NCBI GenBank assembly: GCA_963643165.1
Contig: CAVIJD010000002.1
Span: 1 to 64,000 of the forward strand
Direction: 5' to 3'
Length of the DNA stretch: 64,000 bases
Origin: F23-D06 sp963643165
GTDB taxonomy: Bacteria > Bacteroidota > Bacteroidia > Bacteroidales > WCHB1-69
The position numbers and the translations under genes are program-made. Positions within the stretch are counted from its first letter, which is position 1. Each line of letters starts with the position of its first letter. The notes beneath the pieces were generated by a model, which saw only the letters and a program-made list of their open reading frames with translations, did no database searches and was not told the origin of the DNA. Below, one piece after another: positions 42,556 through 50,591 of the stretch.

Positions 42556-43803
42556 ATGCCGGAAAGAAAACATGTCGTTATCGGGATTACTGGAGGAATT
42601 GCCGCATACAAATCGTTGTTTTTGATCCGATTGTTCAAGAAACAAGGGTATGACGTCCAGGTCGTGGCCACGGCGAACGCGTTGCAGTTCGTGACCCCGC
42701 TGTCCATCGAGACCCTTTCGCAGACCCGGCTGTATGTTGACACTTTTGAGCGAGCCTCCGATTTCGATGTCCGGCATGTGAGCATCGCCGAGTGGGCTGA
42801 CTGCGTGGTGGTGGCGCCGGCTACGGCCAACTTGCTCGGGAAATACGCGAACGGCATCGCCGATGACGCTCTTTCTACGTTGCTCCTGGCTACGAAGAGC
42901 CCTGTCTTTCTGGCTCCTGCCATGAATGACAATATGTTTTCCCATCCCGCCGTGCAGCAGAACATTAAGACGCTCCAACAACGCGGTTGCCGCATCATCT
43001 CACCGCAATCGGGATTCCTCGCCTGCGGAAGCACGGGCACGGGACGAATGGAGGAGCCCGAAAGCATATTCGAGGCCGTAAACCGCTTTTTGGAAACATC
43101 AACACTCCGTGCCACGGATGAAACAAGACGCCCGTGTAATGATGGTCCGAAGACCTGCCTTTCCGGGAAAAAAGTGATGATAACCGCCGGCCCTACTTAC
43201 GAACCCATTGACCCCGTGCGCTTTGTGGGCAACCACTCCTCCGGGCTGATGGGCTTCTGCCTGGCCGAGTCGGCAGCCGAACGGGGCGCGGAGGTTACCC
43301 TGGTGACGGGCCCTACCCACCTCAAAACCGTTCACCCCAATATCAAAAGGATTGACGTGGTGACCGCCGGGGAGATGCACCGCCATTGCATGGACATTTT
43401 CAAGAACCAAGACTTGATGATAATGGCCGCCGCCGTCGCCGACTATACGCCCGTCACGGTGGCCAGCGAGAAAATCAAGAAGAAGTCGGACACCCTGCAA
43501 CTCACCCTGAAGAAAACTCCCGACATCCTCTATTCTGTCGGGCAGTTGAAAGGCAAAGAACAGACCCTTGTCGGCTTTGCCCTCGAAACAGAAAATGAAA
43601 TTGACAATGCCTTGCATAAACTGCATACTAAAAATGCAGATTTTATCGTTCTCAATTCACTTCGCGACAAGGATGCCGGCTTCAAGACCGCCACGAACAA
43701 GGTGCGCATCATCTCCAAAGACGGCCATGTCGTTGAAAGTGAACTGAAAGACAAAAAATCTATCGCAGACGACATTATCGATTTTGTGACCAACAATATT
43801 TAA
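42556..43803 (+). CDS. coaBC: Bifunctional phosphopantothenoylcysteine decarboxylase / synthetase
   Basis: A coenzyme A pathway enzyme, 415 residues. The N-terminal flavin-dependent CoaC domain has GITGGIAAYKS, active-site His in VRHVSIAEWAD, APATANLLGKYANGIADD and PAMNDNM. The C-terminal CoaB domain has TAGPTYEPIDPVRFVGNHSSG, AAAVADYTP, the KIKK lysine motif and LVGFALETEN. There is an inserted linker (about 180-205) between the domains. Full length and apparently intact. Confidence 0.97.
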   Translation: MPERKHVVIGITGGIAAYKSLFLIRLFKKQGYDVQVVATANALQFVTPLSIETLSQTRLYVDTFERASDFDVRHVSIAEWADCVVVAPATANLLGKYANGIADDALSTLLLATKSPVFLAPAMNDNMFSHPAVQQNIKTLQQRGCRIISPQSGFLACGSTGTGRMEEPESIFEAVNRFLETSTLRATDETRRPCNDGPKTCLSGKKVMITAGPTYEPIDPVRFVGNHSSGLMGFCLAESAAERGAEVTLVTGPTHLKTVHPNIKRIDVVTAGEMHRHCMDIFKNQDLMIMAAAVADYTPVTVASEKIKKKSDTLQLTLKKTPDILYSVGQLKGKEQTLVGFALETENEIDNALHKLHTKNADFIVLNSLRDKDAGFKTATNKVRIISKDGHVVESELKDKKSIADDIIDFVTNNI

Positions 43804-43814
43804 AATAAACCATA

Positions 43815-44723
43815 ATGAAAAGACTCCTCACGCTGATTCTTCTGTCTTGTATCGTCGGCATGGCTTCGGCACAGGACTTCCAATGCCAGGTGTCCGTAAA
43901 TGCGACACAGGTGACCGGAGGGTCGAACCCGCAACGATTCAACGACTTGCAACAGAAGTTGTATCAGTTCATACACGACCGCAAATGGTGTCAGTATAAT
44001 TTGAAAACCAACGAACGTATTGAGTGTGCCCTCCAGATTAACCTCACTGAAATTTCCGGCGATGTTATGAAAGGCACGATGACAATCCTGCTTCAACGCC
44101 CTGTGTATAAGGCAAGTTACAAGACTACACTGCTCAACTTTCAAGACAAGAAGGTGGAGTTCACCTACGCCGAGGGCGACGAGTTGGAGTATGCCGACAA
44201 CGTGAACCTTTCACAGTTCACCTCCCTGATTGCTTATTACCTGAACCTTTTCCTCGCCGTTGAGTTTGATTCTTTCTCCATGAATGGCGGTTCTGCCTAT
44301 TATACTAAATGCCAATCGATTGTTAATCTGAACTCTTCGGCAAAGGAGGCAGGCTGGAGCGTGGCGGACAAGGGACAGAACAACCGCTACTGGATTGCGG
44401 AGAATTTCACGAACAGCACCTATAGCAAACTTCACGATTTTTATTACCAGTATCACCGCCTCGGACTTGATGTCATGAGTGAGACCCCCGATGCCGGCCG
44501 TGCGGTCATTCTTGAAAGTCTCCGCCTTCTGCAACAGGTGTATTCCCAAAAGTCAGGGCTCGCCATGGTGAAGGTCATCACTTCCACCAAATGCGATGAG
44601 ATTGTCAACATTTTCAAAGAGGGCATGCCCAGCGAGAAGACCCAGGTTGTCAATATTATGAAGCAGATAGACCCGACTAACTCGTCAAAGTATGATGCCA
44701 TAAACTCGTCAAGCAGCAATTAG
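43815..44723 (+). CDS. porD: PorD / DUF4835 family protein
   Basis: A 302-residue exported protein. The signal peptide is at about 1-19 (ends ASAQ). The family pattern is visible: QVSVNATQVTGGSNPQRFNDLQQKLYQFIHDRKW, RIECALQINLTEIS, TILLQRPVYKASY, VEFTYAEGDELEY, LTSLIAYYLNLFLAVEFDSFS. DUF4835 corresponds to PorD, linked genetically to type IX secretion in Porphyromonas gingivalis. The conserved order coaBC-porD-recN supports it. It agrees with the three T9SS cargo genes in this window. Confidence 0.88.
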   Translation: MKRLLTLILLSCIVGMASAQDFQCQVSVNATQVTGGSNPQRFNDLQQKLYQFIHDRKWCQYNLKTNERIECALQINLTEISGDVMKGTMTILLQRPVYKASYKTTLLNFQDKKVEFTYAEGDELEYADNVNLSQFTSLIAYYLNLFLAVEFDSFSMNGGSAYYTKCQSIVNLNSSAKEAGWSVADKGQNNRYWIAENFTNSTYSKLHDFYYQYHRLGLDVMSETPDAGRAVILESLRLLQQVYSQKSGLAMVKVITSTKCDEIVNIFKEGMPSEKTQVVNIMKQIDPTNSSKYDAINSSSSN

Positions 44724-44728
44724 ACGGC

Positions 44729-46417
44729 ATGTTACAGTCACTGCAGATCAAGAATTACGCCCTGATACGGTCGCTCGACATTACGTTTGACTGTGGTTTT
44801 ACGGTCATCACGGGCGAGACTGGCGCGGGCAAGTCTATATTGCTCGGCGCTTTGTCGCTGCTGCTCGGCAAAAGGGCCGAGACGGATGTGCTTTACGACA
44901 AGGCGCAGAAGTGCATCGTGGAGGGTACGTTTGACATTGCGTCGTATGGGCTGCAGGATTTCTTTACGGCGCACGACCTCGACTATCAGGACCTGACGGT
45001 CGTACGTCGCGAGATCAATGAAAAGGGAAAGTCGCGGGCCTTTGTCAACGACACCCCCGTGAACCTTGCCGTTCTCAAGGAACTGGCGTCCGGACTGATA
45101 GACATCCATTCGCAGCACCAGAACCTGTTTCTGCAAGACTCCGGATTCCGCCTGCAGTTGTTGGACCGTTTTGCCCGCAACGAGGCGGCACTGTCAGCCT
45201 ACCGGCAGTCGTTCGCACTCCTGAAAAAAACAGAACGTGAATACGACAGTCTGAAAGCCAAACACAGTGAGGCCACGCTGCAGCAGGAATTCAACAATTA
45301 TACCATCCAGGAACTGGAGAAGGCGTCGCTGCAACCCGGTGAGCAAGAGGAGGCAGAGAAAACAGTCTATATGCTCGACCACGCCGAACAGATAAAAACG
45401 CACCTCTACAAGGCCTCGATGCAACTTTCGGAGCACGACGGAGACACCGTGCTTGCCCAACTTAAGGCCATACAATATGAGTGTGAACCGCTGAAAGAGA
45501 TTGGAGCAGAATATGTTGAACTTTGCAGCAGACTCCATTCAGCCATCCTTGAACTGACGGATATCTCTTACGACATTGCCCGCAAAGAGCAAGATGTCAC
45601 CGTGGACCCTGCGGAACTGAACCGTCTCAACGAACGGCTTGACCTGATTTACATGTTAGAGCACAAATACCAGGTGGAGACCGTTGCCGACCTGCTGGCC
45701 ATCGCGGAACGGCTCAAAAAAGAGTCGGAAGCCTACGTTGACAATGGCGCACAGTTGGAGGCGTTGAAAGCAGAACGGCAGCGGCTGCATGACCAGACGG
45801 CGCAACTTGCCGCTGAGCTTTCGGAGAGCCGTAGGCAAGCAATACCGCAACTGGAGTCTGAAATCATGCAGCAGCTTTCGCAACTGTCGCTGCCGGGCTG
45901 CCGCTTTGAGATAAAGATGGAACCGACAGGCGACATGTACGAAACCGGCGTCGACAGCGTAGAGTTTCTGTTTTCGGCCAACAAGGGCATGCCGCTTTCA
46001 GACCTCGGCAAGGTGGCTTCCGGCGGCGAGATGTCGCGCGTGATGTTGGCGCTGAAGTCTGTGATTTCAGACACCGTGCTGCTTCCTACCGTAATCTTTG
46101 ATGAAATAGACACGGGCATATCTGGCGAGACGGCCAACAAGGTGGCGGCCGCCATGGGGCGGCTTGCCACACGGCACCAGGTCATAGCCATCACGCACCT
46201 TCCGCAGATCGCGGCCAAAGGAACCCGGCAGTATTGCGTGTTCAAGGAAGAACATGACGGCATCGCCGCCACGGGGCTCAAGGTGCTTGGCGAAGCGGAA
46301 CGTATCAAGGCGATTGCCGCGCTCATCGGCGGCAGCCAGGCGGCAGAAGCCACCATGAACGCCGCCCGTGAACTTCTTTACGGCAACAAGGCCGACCATA
46401 ACCAAAAACCATCCTGA
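44729..46417 (+). CDS. recN: DNA repair protein RecN
   Basis: An SMC-like ATPase acting early at double-strand breaks, 562 residues. Walker A GETGAGKSILLGAL starts near residue 29. The central coiled coils run from about 155 to 360. The C-terminal head has the ABC signature SGGEMSRVMLALK, Walker B VIFDEIDTGISG and ITHLPQIAAKG. It starts 5 bp after porD. Complete. Confidence 0.97.
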   Translation: MLQSLQIKNYALIRSLDITFDCGFTVITGETGAGKSILLGALSLLLGKRAETDVLYDKAQKCIVEGTFDIASYGLQDFFTAHDLDYQDLTVVRREINEKGKSRAFVNDTPVNLAVLKELASGLIDIHSQHQNLFLQDSGFRLQLLDRFARNEAALSAYRQSFALLKKTEREYDSLKAKHSEATLQQEFNNYTIQELEKASLQPGEQEEAEKTVYMLDHAEQIKTHLYKASMQLSEHDGDTVLAQLKAIQYECEPLKEIGAEYVELCSRLHSAILELTDISYDIARKEQDVTVDPAELNRLNERLDLIYMLEHKYQVETVADLLAIAERLKKESEAYVDNGAQLEALKAERQRLHDQTAQLAAELSESRRQAIPQLESEIMQQLSQLSLPGCRFEIKMEPTGDMYETGVDSVEFLFSANKGMPLSDLGKVASGGEMSRVMLALKSVISDTVLLPTVIFDEIDTGISGETANKVAAAMGRLATRHQVIAITHLPQIAAKGTRQYCVFKEEHDGIAATGLKVLGEAERIKAIAALIGGSQAAEATMNAARELLYGNKADHNQKPS

Positions 46418-46434
46418 ACCCGCTTACGTGTGAA

Positions 46435-47064
46435 ATGATGAAAAAAACAATACTGCTCCTTCTCGTGTTCATGACGTTCGTCTGCTCTTCGCAGGCGCAG
46501 CGCAAACAACAAGGCAGACGCTTTGTGTATATGACCTCCATAGGCTGCGCCGGCGGAATTGGGCATATTGACCTTTTGGACGACAACGACGAGGCTTTCA
46601 AACGCATCAACAACGACTTGACCACGTTCCAAATCAACCAGTTGTTCGCCTACCGTTTTAATCCTTACGTGATGTTGGGGCTCGGTGCCGGATTTGACAT
46701 CTGGCGCCACACGGCTTTCATTCCCGTTTATGCCAACCTCACCGTTGACTTCTGCGACACCCGCATAGCCCCGTTGTGCTATGTCAATGCCGGCGCCAGC
46801 GGAAAGTGGTACATTCAGTCGAAACCCCAGACCAACGACCGGATTGTGCATGGCATGAAATGGGGACCGTCGTGCGAAGCCGGCCTCGGCCTGCGCATAA
46901 CGTTCAACGACCGGCTCTCGTTGTTGCTTGCCGCCTGTTACAGGCTGCAACGCTCGGTGACCGGCTATTCTTACGACAACGACCAGTTCTCAGAGTATTA
47001 CACAAACCGCAGTCTGCCCGTGAATTATCACTTCATTGGGGCCAGAATCGGAATCTCGTATTAA
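46435..47064 (+). CDS. Outer-membrane beta-barrel family protein
   Basis: 209 residues. Signal peptide at about 1-22 (ends SQAQ), then amphipathic beta-strands (FVYMTSIGCAGGIGHID, YRFNPYVMLGLGAGFDIW, APLCYVNAGASGKWY, EAGLGLRITFNDRLSLLLAACYRL) and a final FIGARIGISY. It is a likely small outer-membrane barrel of unknown function. It lies 17 bp after recN and 14 bp before xseB. Confidence 0.7.
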   Translation: MMKKTILLLLVFMTFVCSSQAQRKQQGRRFVYMTSIGCAGGIGHIDLLDDNDEAFKRINNDLTTFQINQLFAYRFNPYVMLGLGAGFDIWRHTAFIPVYANLTVDFCDTRIAPLCYVNAGASGKWYIQSKPQTNDRIVHGMKWGPSCEAGLGLRITFNDRLSLLLAACYRLQRSVTGYSYDNDQFSEYYTNRSLPVNYHFIGARIGISY

Positions 47065-47078
47065 AAAAACAGCCCAAA

Positions 47079-47273
47079 ATGGACAAGGAAATATCTTACA
47101 CAGAAGCTTTCAAGAAATTGCAGGACATCGTGCAGAAAATGGAAAATGCAGACATCTCCATTGACGACTTGACCGAGAGCATCAAAGAGGCTTCTCGTTT
47201 GATCAGGATTTGCAAGGACAAATTGACGAAAACCGAAGAAGAAGTGAACAAAACCATTTCAGAACTCTCCTGA
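47079..47273 (+). CDS. xseB: Exodeoxyribonuclease VII small subunit
   Basis: 64 residues: SYTEAFKKLQDIVQKMENADISIDDLTESIKEA then CKDKLTKTEEEVNKTI, the two-helix signature of XseB. It binds XseA to degrade single-stranded DNA; xseA is not in the window. Its TGA stop overlaps the ATG of the next gene by one base. Confidence 0.93.
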   Translation: MDKEISYTEAFKKLQDIVQKMENADISIDDLTESIKEASRLIRICKDKLTKTEEEVNKTISELS

Positions 47274-47938
47274 TGTCCACGTTTGACCTGATCGATGCCG
47301 GCACGGAAGCCTATTGCGAGGCGCACACCACCCCGGAGAGCGAACTGCTCTACCGCCTTGGACGCGAGACGCACCTGCAGACTATCAACCCCCGCATGGC
47401 TTCGGGGCAGATGCAGGGACTGCTGCTCTCGTTCATCGCCAAGATGCTGCGCCCGGCATCTGTTTTGGAAATCGGCACCTTTACCGGCTATTCGGCACTT
47501 TGCCTCGCCGAGGGACTTGCCCCCGAGGGCGAATTGCACACGGTGGAGGTGAATGTTGAATACGAGGACCGCATACGGCACTATTTCAGCCAGTCGCCGT
47601 TCAACAACCGCCTGTTTCTCCATATCGGAGATGCCCGTGAGGTGGTGCCCGCATTGCCAAACGCCTGGGACTTGGTGTTCATAGATGCCGACAAGGAGAA
47701 CTATCCGCTTTATTACGATTTGGTGTTCCCGCGGGTGAAAGAGGGCGGCTTTATTTTGGCTGACAATGTATTGTGGAACGGAAAAGTGACCGAAGAAGTG
47801 TCCGCCCGCGACAAAGACACCCGTGCCATTATGGCTTTCAACGACAAGGTGCAGCAGGACAGCCGCGTGCGCAACCTCCTCTTGCCGTTCCGCGACGGAA
47901 TTATGATGATAGAAAAACTACCGCAAAATGCGCATTGA
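47273..47938 (+). CDS. Class I SAM-dependent O-methyltransferase
   Basis: 221 residues of the catechol O-methyltransferase-like (Methyltransf_3) family. The SAM-binding VLEIGTFTGYSALCLAEGL lies at about 66-84. Metal-binding FIDADKENYPLYYD and DNVLWNGKV are present. ATG 47273 overlaps the xseB stop (TGATG), so it is translationally coupled. Upstream in-frame starts would lie inside xseB. The substrate is unknown. Confidence 0.9.
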   Translation: MSTFDLIDAGTEAYCEAHTTPESELLYRLGRETHLQTINPRMASGQMQGLLLSFIAKMLRPASVLEIGTFTGYSALCLAEGLAPEGELHTVEVNVEYEDRIRHYFSQSPFNNRLFLHIGDAREVVPALPNAWDLVFIDADKENYPLYYDLVFPRVKEGGFILADNVLWNGKVTEEVSARDKDTRAIMAFNDKVQQDSRVRNLLLPFRDGIMMIEKLPQNAH

Positions 47939-48611
47939 CATACTCACGCTTTTTCCTGACATGTTCAAGGGAGTGTTCGGAAACTCCATTCTCAAACGGG
48001 CCGTTGACAAAGGCTACGTTTCCCTGTACACCCACGACATCCGGGACTATACCACTGACAAGCACCACAAAGCCGACGACTATCCTTTTGGCGGCGGTGC
48101 CGGCATGGTGATGATGATTGAACCTATTGCCCGCTGTATAGAGCAGCTGAAGCAGGAACGAACCTACGATGCAGTCTGCCTGATGGCGCCGGACGGTCAG
48201 ACTTTCAACCAGCGCAAGGCCAACGAAATGTCGTTGCTCAACAACATCATCTTGTTGTGTGGGCACTATAAGGGCGTTGACGAAAGAGTCAGGGAACTCT
48301 ATGTGACTGAAGAGCTGAGCATCGGCGACTATGTGCTCTCGGGGGGCGAACTGGCCGCAATGGTCATTGCCGATGCTATCGCCCGAGTCATCCCCGGTGT
48401 CATAGGCGACGCTGAGTCGGCATTGTCAGACTCGTTCCAAGACGGGCTGCTTTCTGCCCCCGTCTATACCCGCCCCGCAAATTACAACGGTCATTGTGTC
48501 CCCGAGGTGCTGCTTTCCGGCAACGACCGGCTCATCGCCGAATGGAAACTCGAACAGCAATTGCAAAGAACACGACAACGTCGCCCCGACCTGCTTGAAA
48601 AGCGCCCATGA
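47928..48611 (+). CDS. trmD: tRNA (guanine-N1)-methyltransferase
   Basis: Methylates G37 of tRNAs reading CUN, CCN and CGG. 227 residues. The SPOUT trefoil-knot motifs are clear: IRDYTTDKHHKADDYPFGGGAGMVM, LLCGHYKGVDERV, IGDYVLSGGELAAMV and the substrate segment RPANYNGHCVPEVLLSGN. It overlaps the methyltransferase upstream by 11 bp and the next gene by 4 bp (ATGA). The window also holds one of its expected targets, tRNA-Pro(CGG). Confidence 0.97.
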   Translation: MRIDILTLFPDMFKGVFGNSILKRAVDKGYVSLYTHDIRDYTTDKHHKADDYPFGGGAGMVMMIEPIARCIEQLKQERTYDAVCLMAPDGQTFNQRKANEMSLLNNIILLCGHYKGVDERVRELYVTEELSIGDYVLSGGELAAMVIADAIARVIPGVIGDAESALSDSFQDGLLSAPVYTRPANYNGHCVPEVLLSGNDRLIAEWKLEQQLQRTRQRRPDLLEKRP

Positions 48612-49897
48612 ACGAGACTGCAGACATGGAAGTGAAAAGACAGGGCCGCAAAGGGCGTCTCTTTACGGGCAATTGGCATTTTGACGCCTTTTACGCGTTG
48701 CTGTTGCTGGCAATGGCTTCATTGCCGTTTACCAACTGGCTGATGCTCCCTATTGCGGTTCTGATGTTTCTCAATTGGATTGTGGCGTGGAATTGGAAAG
48801 AGAAAATCCGCAATTTGAAAGAGAACGTTTCACCCGTTGTCGGTGTCATCCTCTTCTCGCTTTACGCACTGGTGATTTATGGCTTTTTCCTCTCTTCCAA
48901 TAAAGCCCACGCATTGGCGGCGTTCGACTGCAACCTATGGTTTTTGGCCGCACCGCTGTTTGCCCTGACATGCAGCCGCAAAGACCTCAACCGGTCCCGA
49001 ATACGTGTTGCCTTGCTGGTTTTTGCCCTATTCACCTTTCTGCATCTCTGTGTCATATTTGGCATCGCCATTGCTAAATATATCAAGACGGACGATAGTT
49101 ACGGGCTGTTTTACATACATTTGTCCTTGTTGAGGCATCCTTCGTACCTCGCCATGTATGTTACATTCTCCTTCTGCTTAGTTCTTGAATTTCTCTCCAA
49201 AGAAAAAGAGCGGCTCTCTTTCTGGGCCGAAATGTTTGTCGTCTTCGTGTTAATGGTTTTTGCCGTGAGTGTCTTCTTTTTGCAGTCAAAGGCCGGCATA
49301 TTGATATTCCTGTTGATTGGGGCGTTGTGGGTGGTGAACCTCTGGCTCATACGTACCGTAAACATTGCGGCCGTGCTCAGCATTCTGGTCTGCGTAGGCA
49401 GTGTCGTCGTAGTTTTGAACGAAACCGGCGATTTGCCGATCCGTCGGTTTCAGGCTTCTGCCGAGGACTTCGAGCACTTCCGGAACCAGGAACTCGGCGA
49501 CGGCAGTGTCGAGATACGTCTTACGGTATGGAAGTCGGCCTTGGAAATCTGCCGCAAAAACATGCCGTGGGGAGTGGGCACCGGCGATGCGACGGACGAA
49601 CTCTGTCTCAATGCCGTCCACAAGAACTACACAAACCTGATAGGCCATCACTTCAATGCCCACAACCAGTATCTTCAAACCTTGCTCACCGTTGGAGTCC
49701 CTGGACTGCTGGCACTGTTCTGCTATTGCGGATTTCCGTTTGTGGTCAGTTTAAAGCGAAGGAATTTCTTGTATCTCTCCTTTGCCGTCATCGTGGCGCT
49801 GAATTTGGCGGCAGAGTCGATGTTTGAAACGCGCGCCGGGGTCGATTTCATTGCCCTGATGAACGTGTTGCTGCTTTTGAAAGCCAAAACAGTTTGA
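48608..49897 (+). CDS. O-antigen ligase family membrane protein
   Basis: 429 residues with about ten hydrophobic segments and a larger periplasmic loop at about 285-350. That loop contains SVEIRLTVWKSALEICRKNMPWGVGTGD and GHHFNAHNQYLQTLLTVG, the Wzy_C/WaaL-type motif with a likely functional His in HNQYLQ. It could ligate a glycan to lipid A core or polymerise a surface glycan. No other glycan genes are adjacent. It shares ATGA with trmD. Confidence 0.82.
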   Translation: MNETADMEVKRQGRKGRLFTGNWHFDAFYALLLLAMASLPFTNWLMLPIAVLMFLNWIVAWNWKEKIRNLKENVSPVVGVILFSLYALVIYGFFLSSNKAHALAAFDCNLWFLAAPLFALTCSRKDLNRSRIRVALLVFALFTFLHLCVIFGIAIAKYIKTDDSYGLFYIHLSLLRHPSYLAMYVTFSFCLVLEFLSKEKERLSFWAEMFVVFVLMVFAVSVFFLQSKAGILIFLLIGALWVVNLWLIRTVNIAAVLSILVCVGSVVVVLNETGDLPIRRFQASAEDFEHFRNQELGDGSVEIRLTVWKSALEICRKNMPWGVGTGDATDELCLNAVHKNYTNLIGHHFNAHNQYLQTLLTVGVPGLLALFCYCGFPFVVSLKRRNFLYLSFAVIVALNLAAESMFETRAGVDFIALMNVLLLLKAKTV

Positions 49898-49923
49898 AAT
49901 TTTTTTTTTGTTTTAAAAAAAAG

Positions 49924-49931
49924 CATATTTG
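49924..49931 (+). promoter_or_regulatory. Near-consensus -7 box before small lipoprotein
   Basis: CATATTTG differs from TAnnTTTG at the first base. It is 120 bp upstream of the apparent coding region. The leader contains an 8-bp inverted repeat (AAGAATC / GATTCTT). Confidence 0.35.
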
Positions 49932-50050
49932 CGTCGTTTAAGAATCCTCGCAGTATCAATGAGTCTCCTACTGACCGATTCTTGTTTTATCAATACAAGA
50001 GGCTCGAATAAAAATTTAAAAAATAAAATAAAAAAAACATTAACTTTTTA

Positions 50051-50461
50051 GTGACGACAGTAGCGATGATTTGCGCTGTCCTATGTTCTTCATGCGATGA
50101 ATTTGTCGAGGATTCTGTATCATTTTATATTGATGGGAACGAGATTATGACAGAAACAATTACCGTTCCGACTAATTCTTATCAGGAAGTCCAGATCAAG
50201 GTTTATGGGTCTTCGCTCAATTCCAGATTTATCTACTATTGGAGATCCGAATACGATTATCCGATTGATTTGAGATATACAGACAGTCTTGCGTTTTACC
50301 ACACTGCTTCCGGTGACGTTATGGGCCGTAAACTGGGCTCTTACCAACATTCCGAGTTCAGGATGATGTTCAGCGATTCTGTTTACCACCCGGGAGATCT
50401 CTATAAACTCAAGGTTACTGTTCAAGACTACCAAAGAACACTGAATTTTCTTGTAAAATAG
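50051..50461 (+). CDS. Small lipoprotein of unknown function with damaged start
   Basis: 136 residues from GTG 50051. The N-terminus reads like the end of a lipoprotein signal (ICAVLCSSC). In the same frame upstream the codons read N-K-K-N-I-N-F-L, which is what a signal peptide start MKKNINFL would give if the ATG had become AAT at 50027-50029; a stop lies just before. So either the start codon is mutated, or translation starts at GTG 50051 or ATT 50039. The mature part is polar, ending with PGDLYKLKVTVQDYQRTLNFLVK, perhaps an Ig-like fold. No family recognised. Confidence 0.6.
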   Translation: MTTVAMICAVLCSSCDEFVEDSVSFYIDGNEIMTETITVPTNSYQEVQIKVYGSSLNSRFIYYWRSEYDYPIDLRYTDSLAFYHTASGDVMGRKLGSYQHSEFRMMFSDSVYHPGDLYKLKVTVQDYQRTLNFLVK

Positions 50462-50490
50462 CACTCGCCGATAAAAAATTAATGTTTTCA

Positions 50491-50538
50491 ATAAAAAGGC
50501 AAAGGGACGAAATTCTTTTTCGCCCCTTTGCCTTTTTA
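50491..50538 (+). terminator. Strong terminator after small lipoprotein
   Basis: A 16-bp perfect stem ATAAAAAGGCAAAGGG / CCCTTTGCCTTTTTAT, loop about 16 nt. The strongest hairpin in the window; A and T flanks would make it work on both strands. Confidence 0.85.
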
Positions 50539-50541
50539 TGC

Positions 50542-50549
50542 TATCTTTG
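50542..50549 (+). promoter_or_regulatory. -7 box of C25 peptidase gene
   Basis: TATCTTTG followed by CGCCC, directly after the terminator hairpin and 43 bp before ATG 50592. Confidence 0.65.
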
Positions 50550-50591
50550 CGCCCTTGTTTAAAAGATATTGAAATACAAAAAACACTTACA

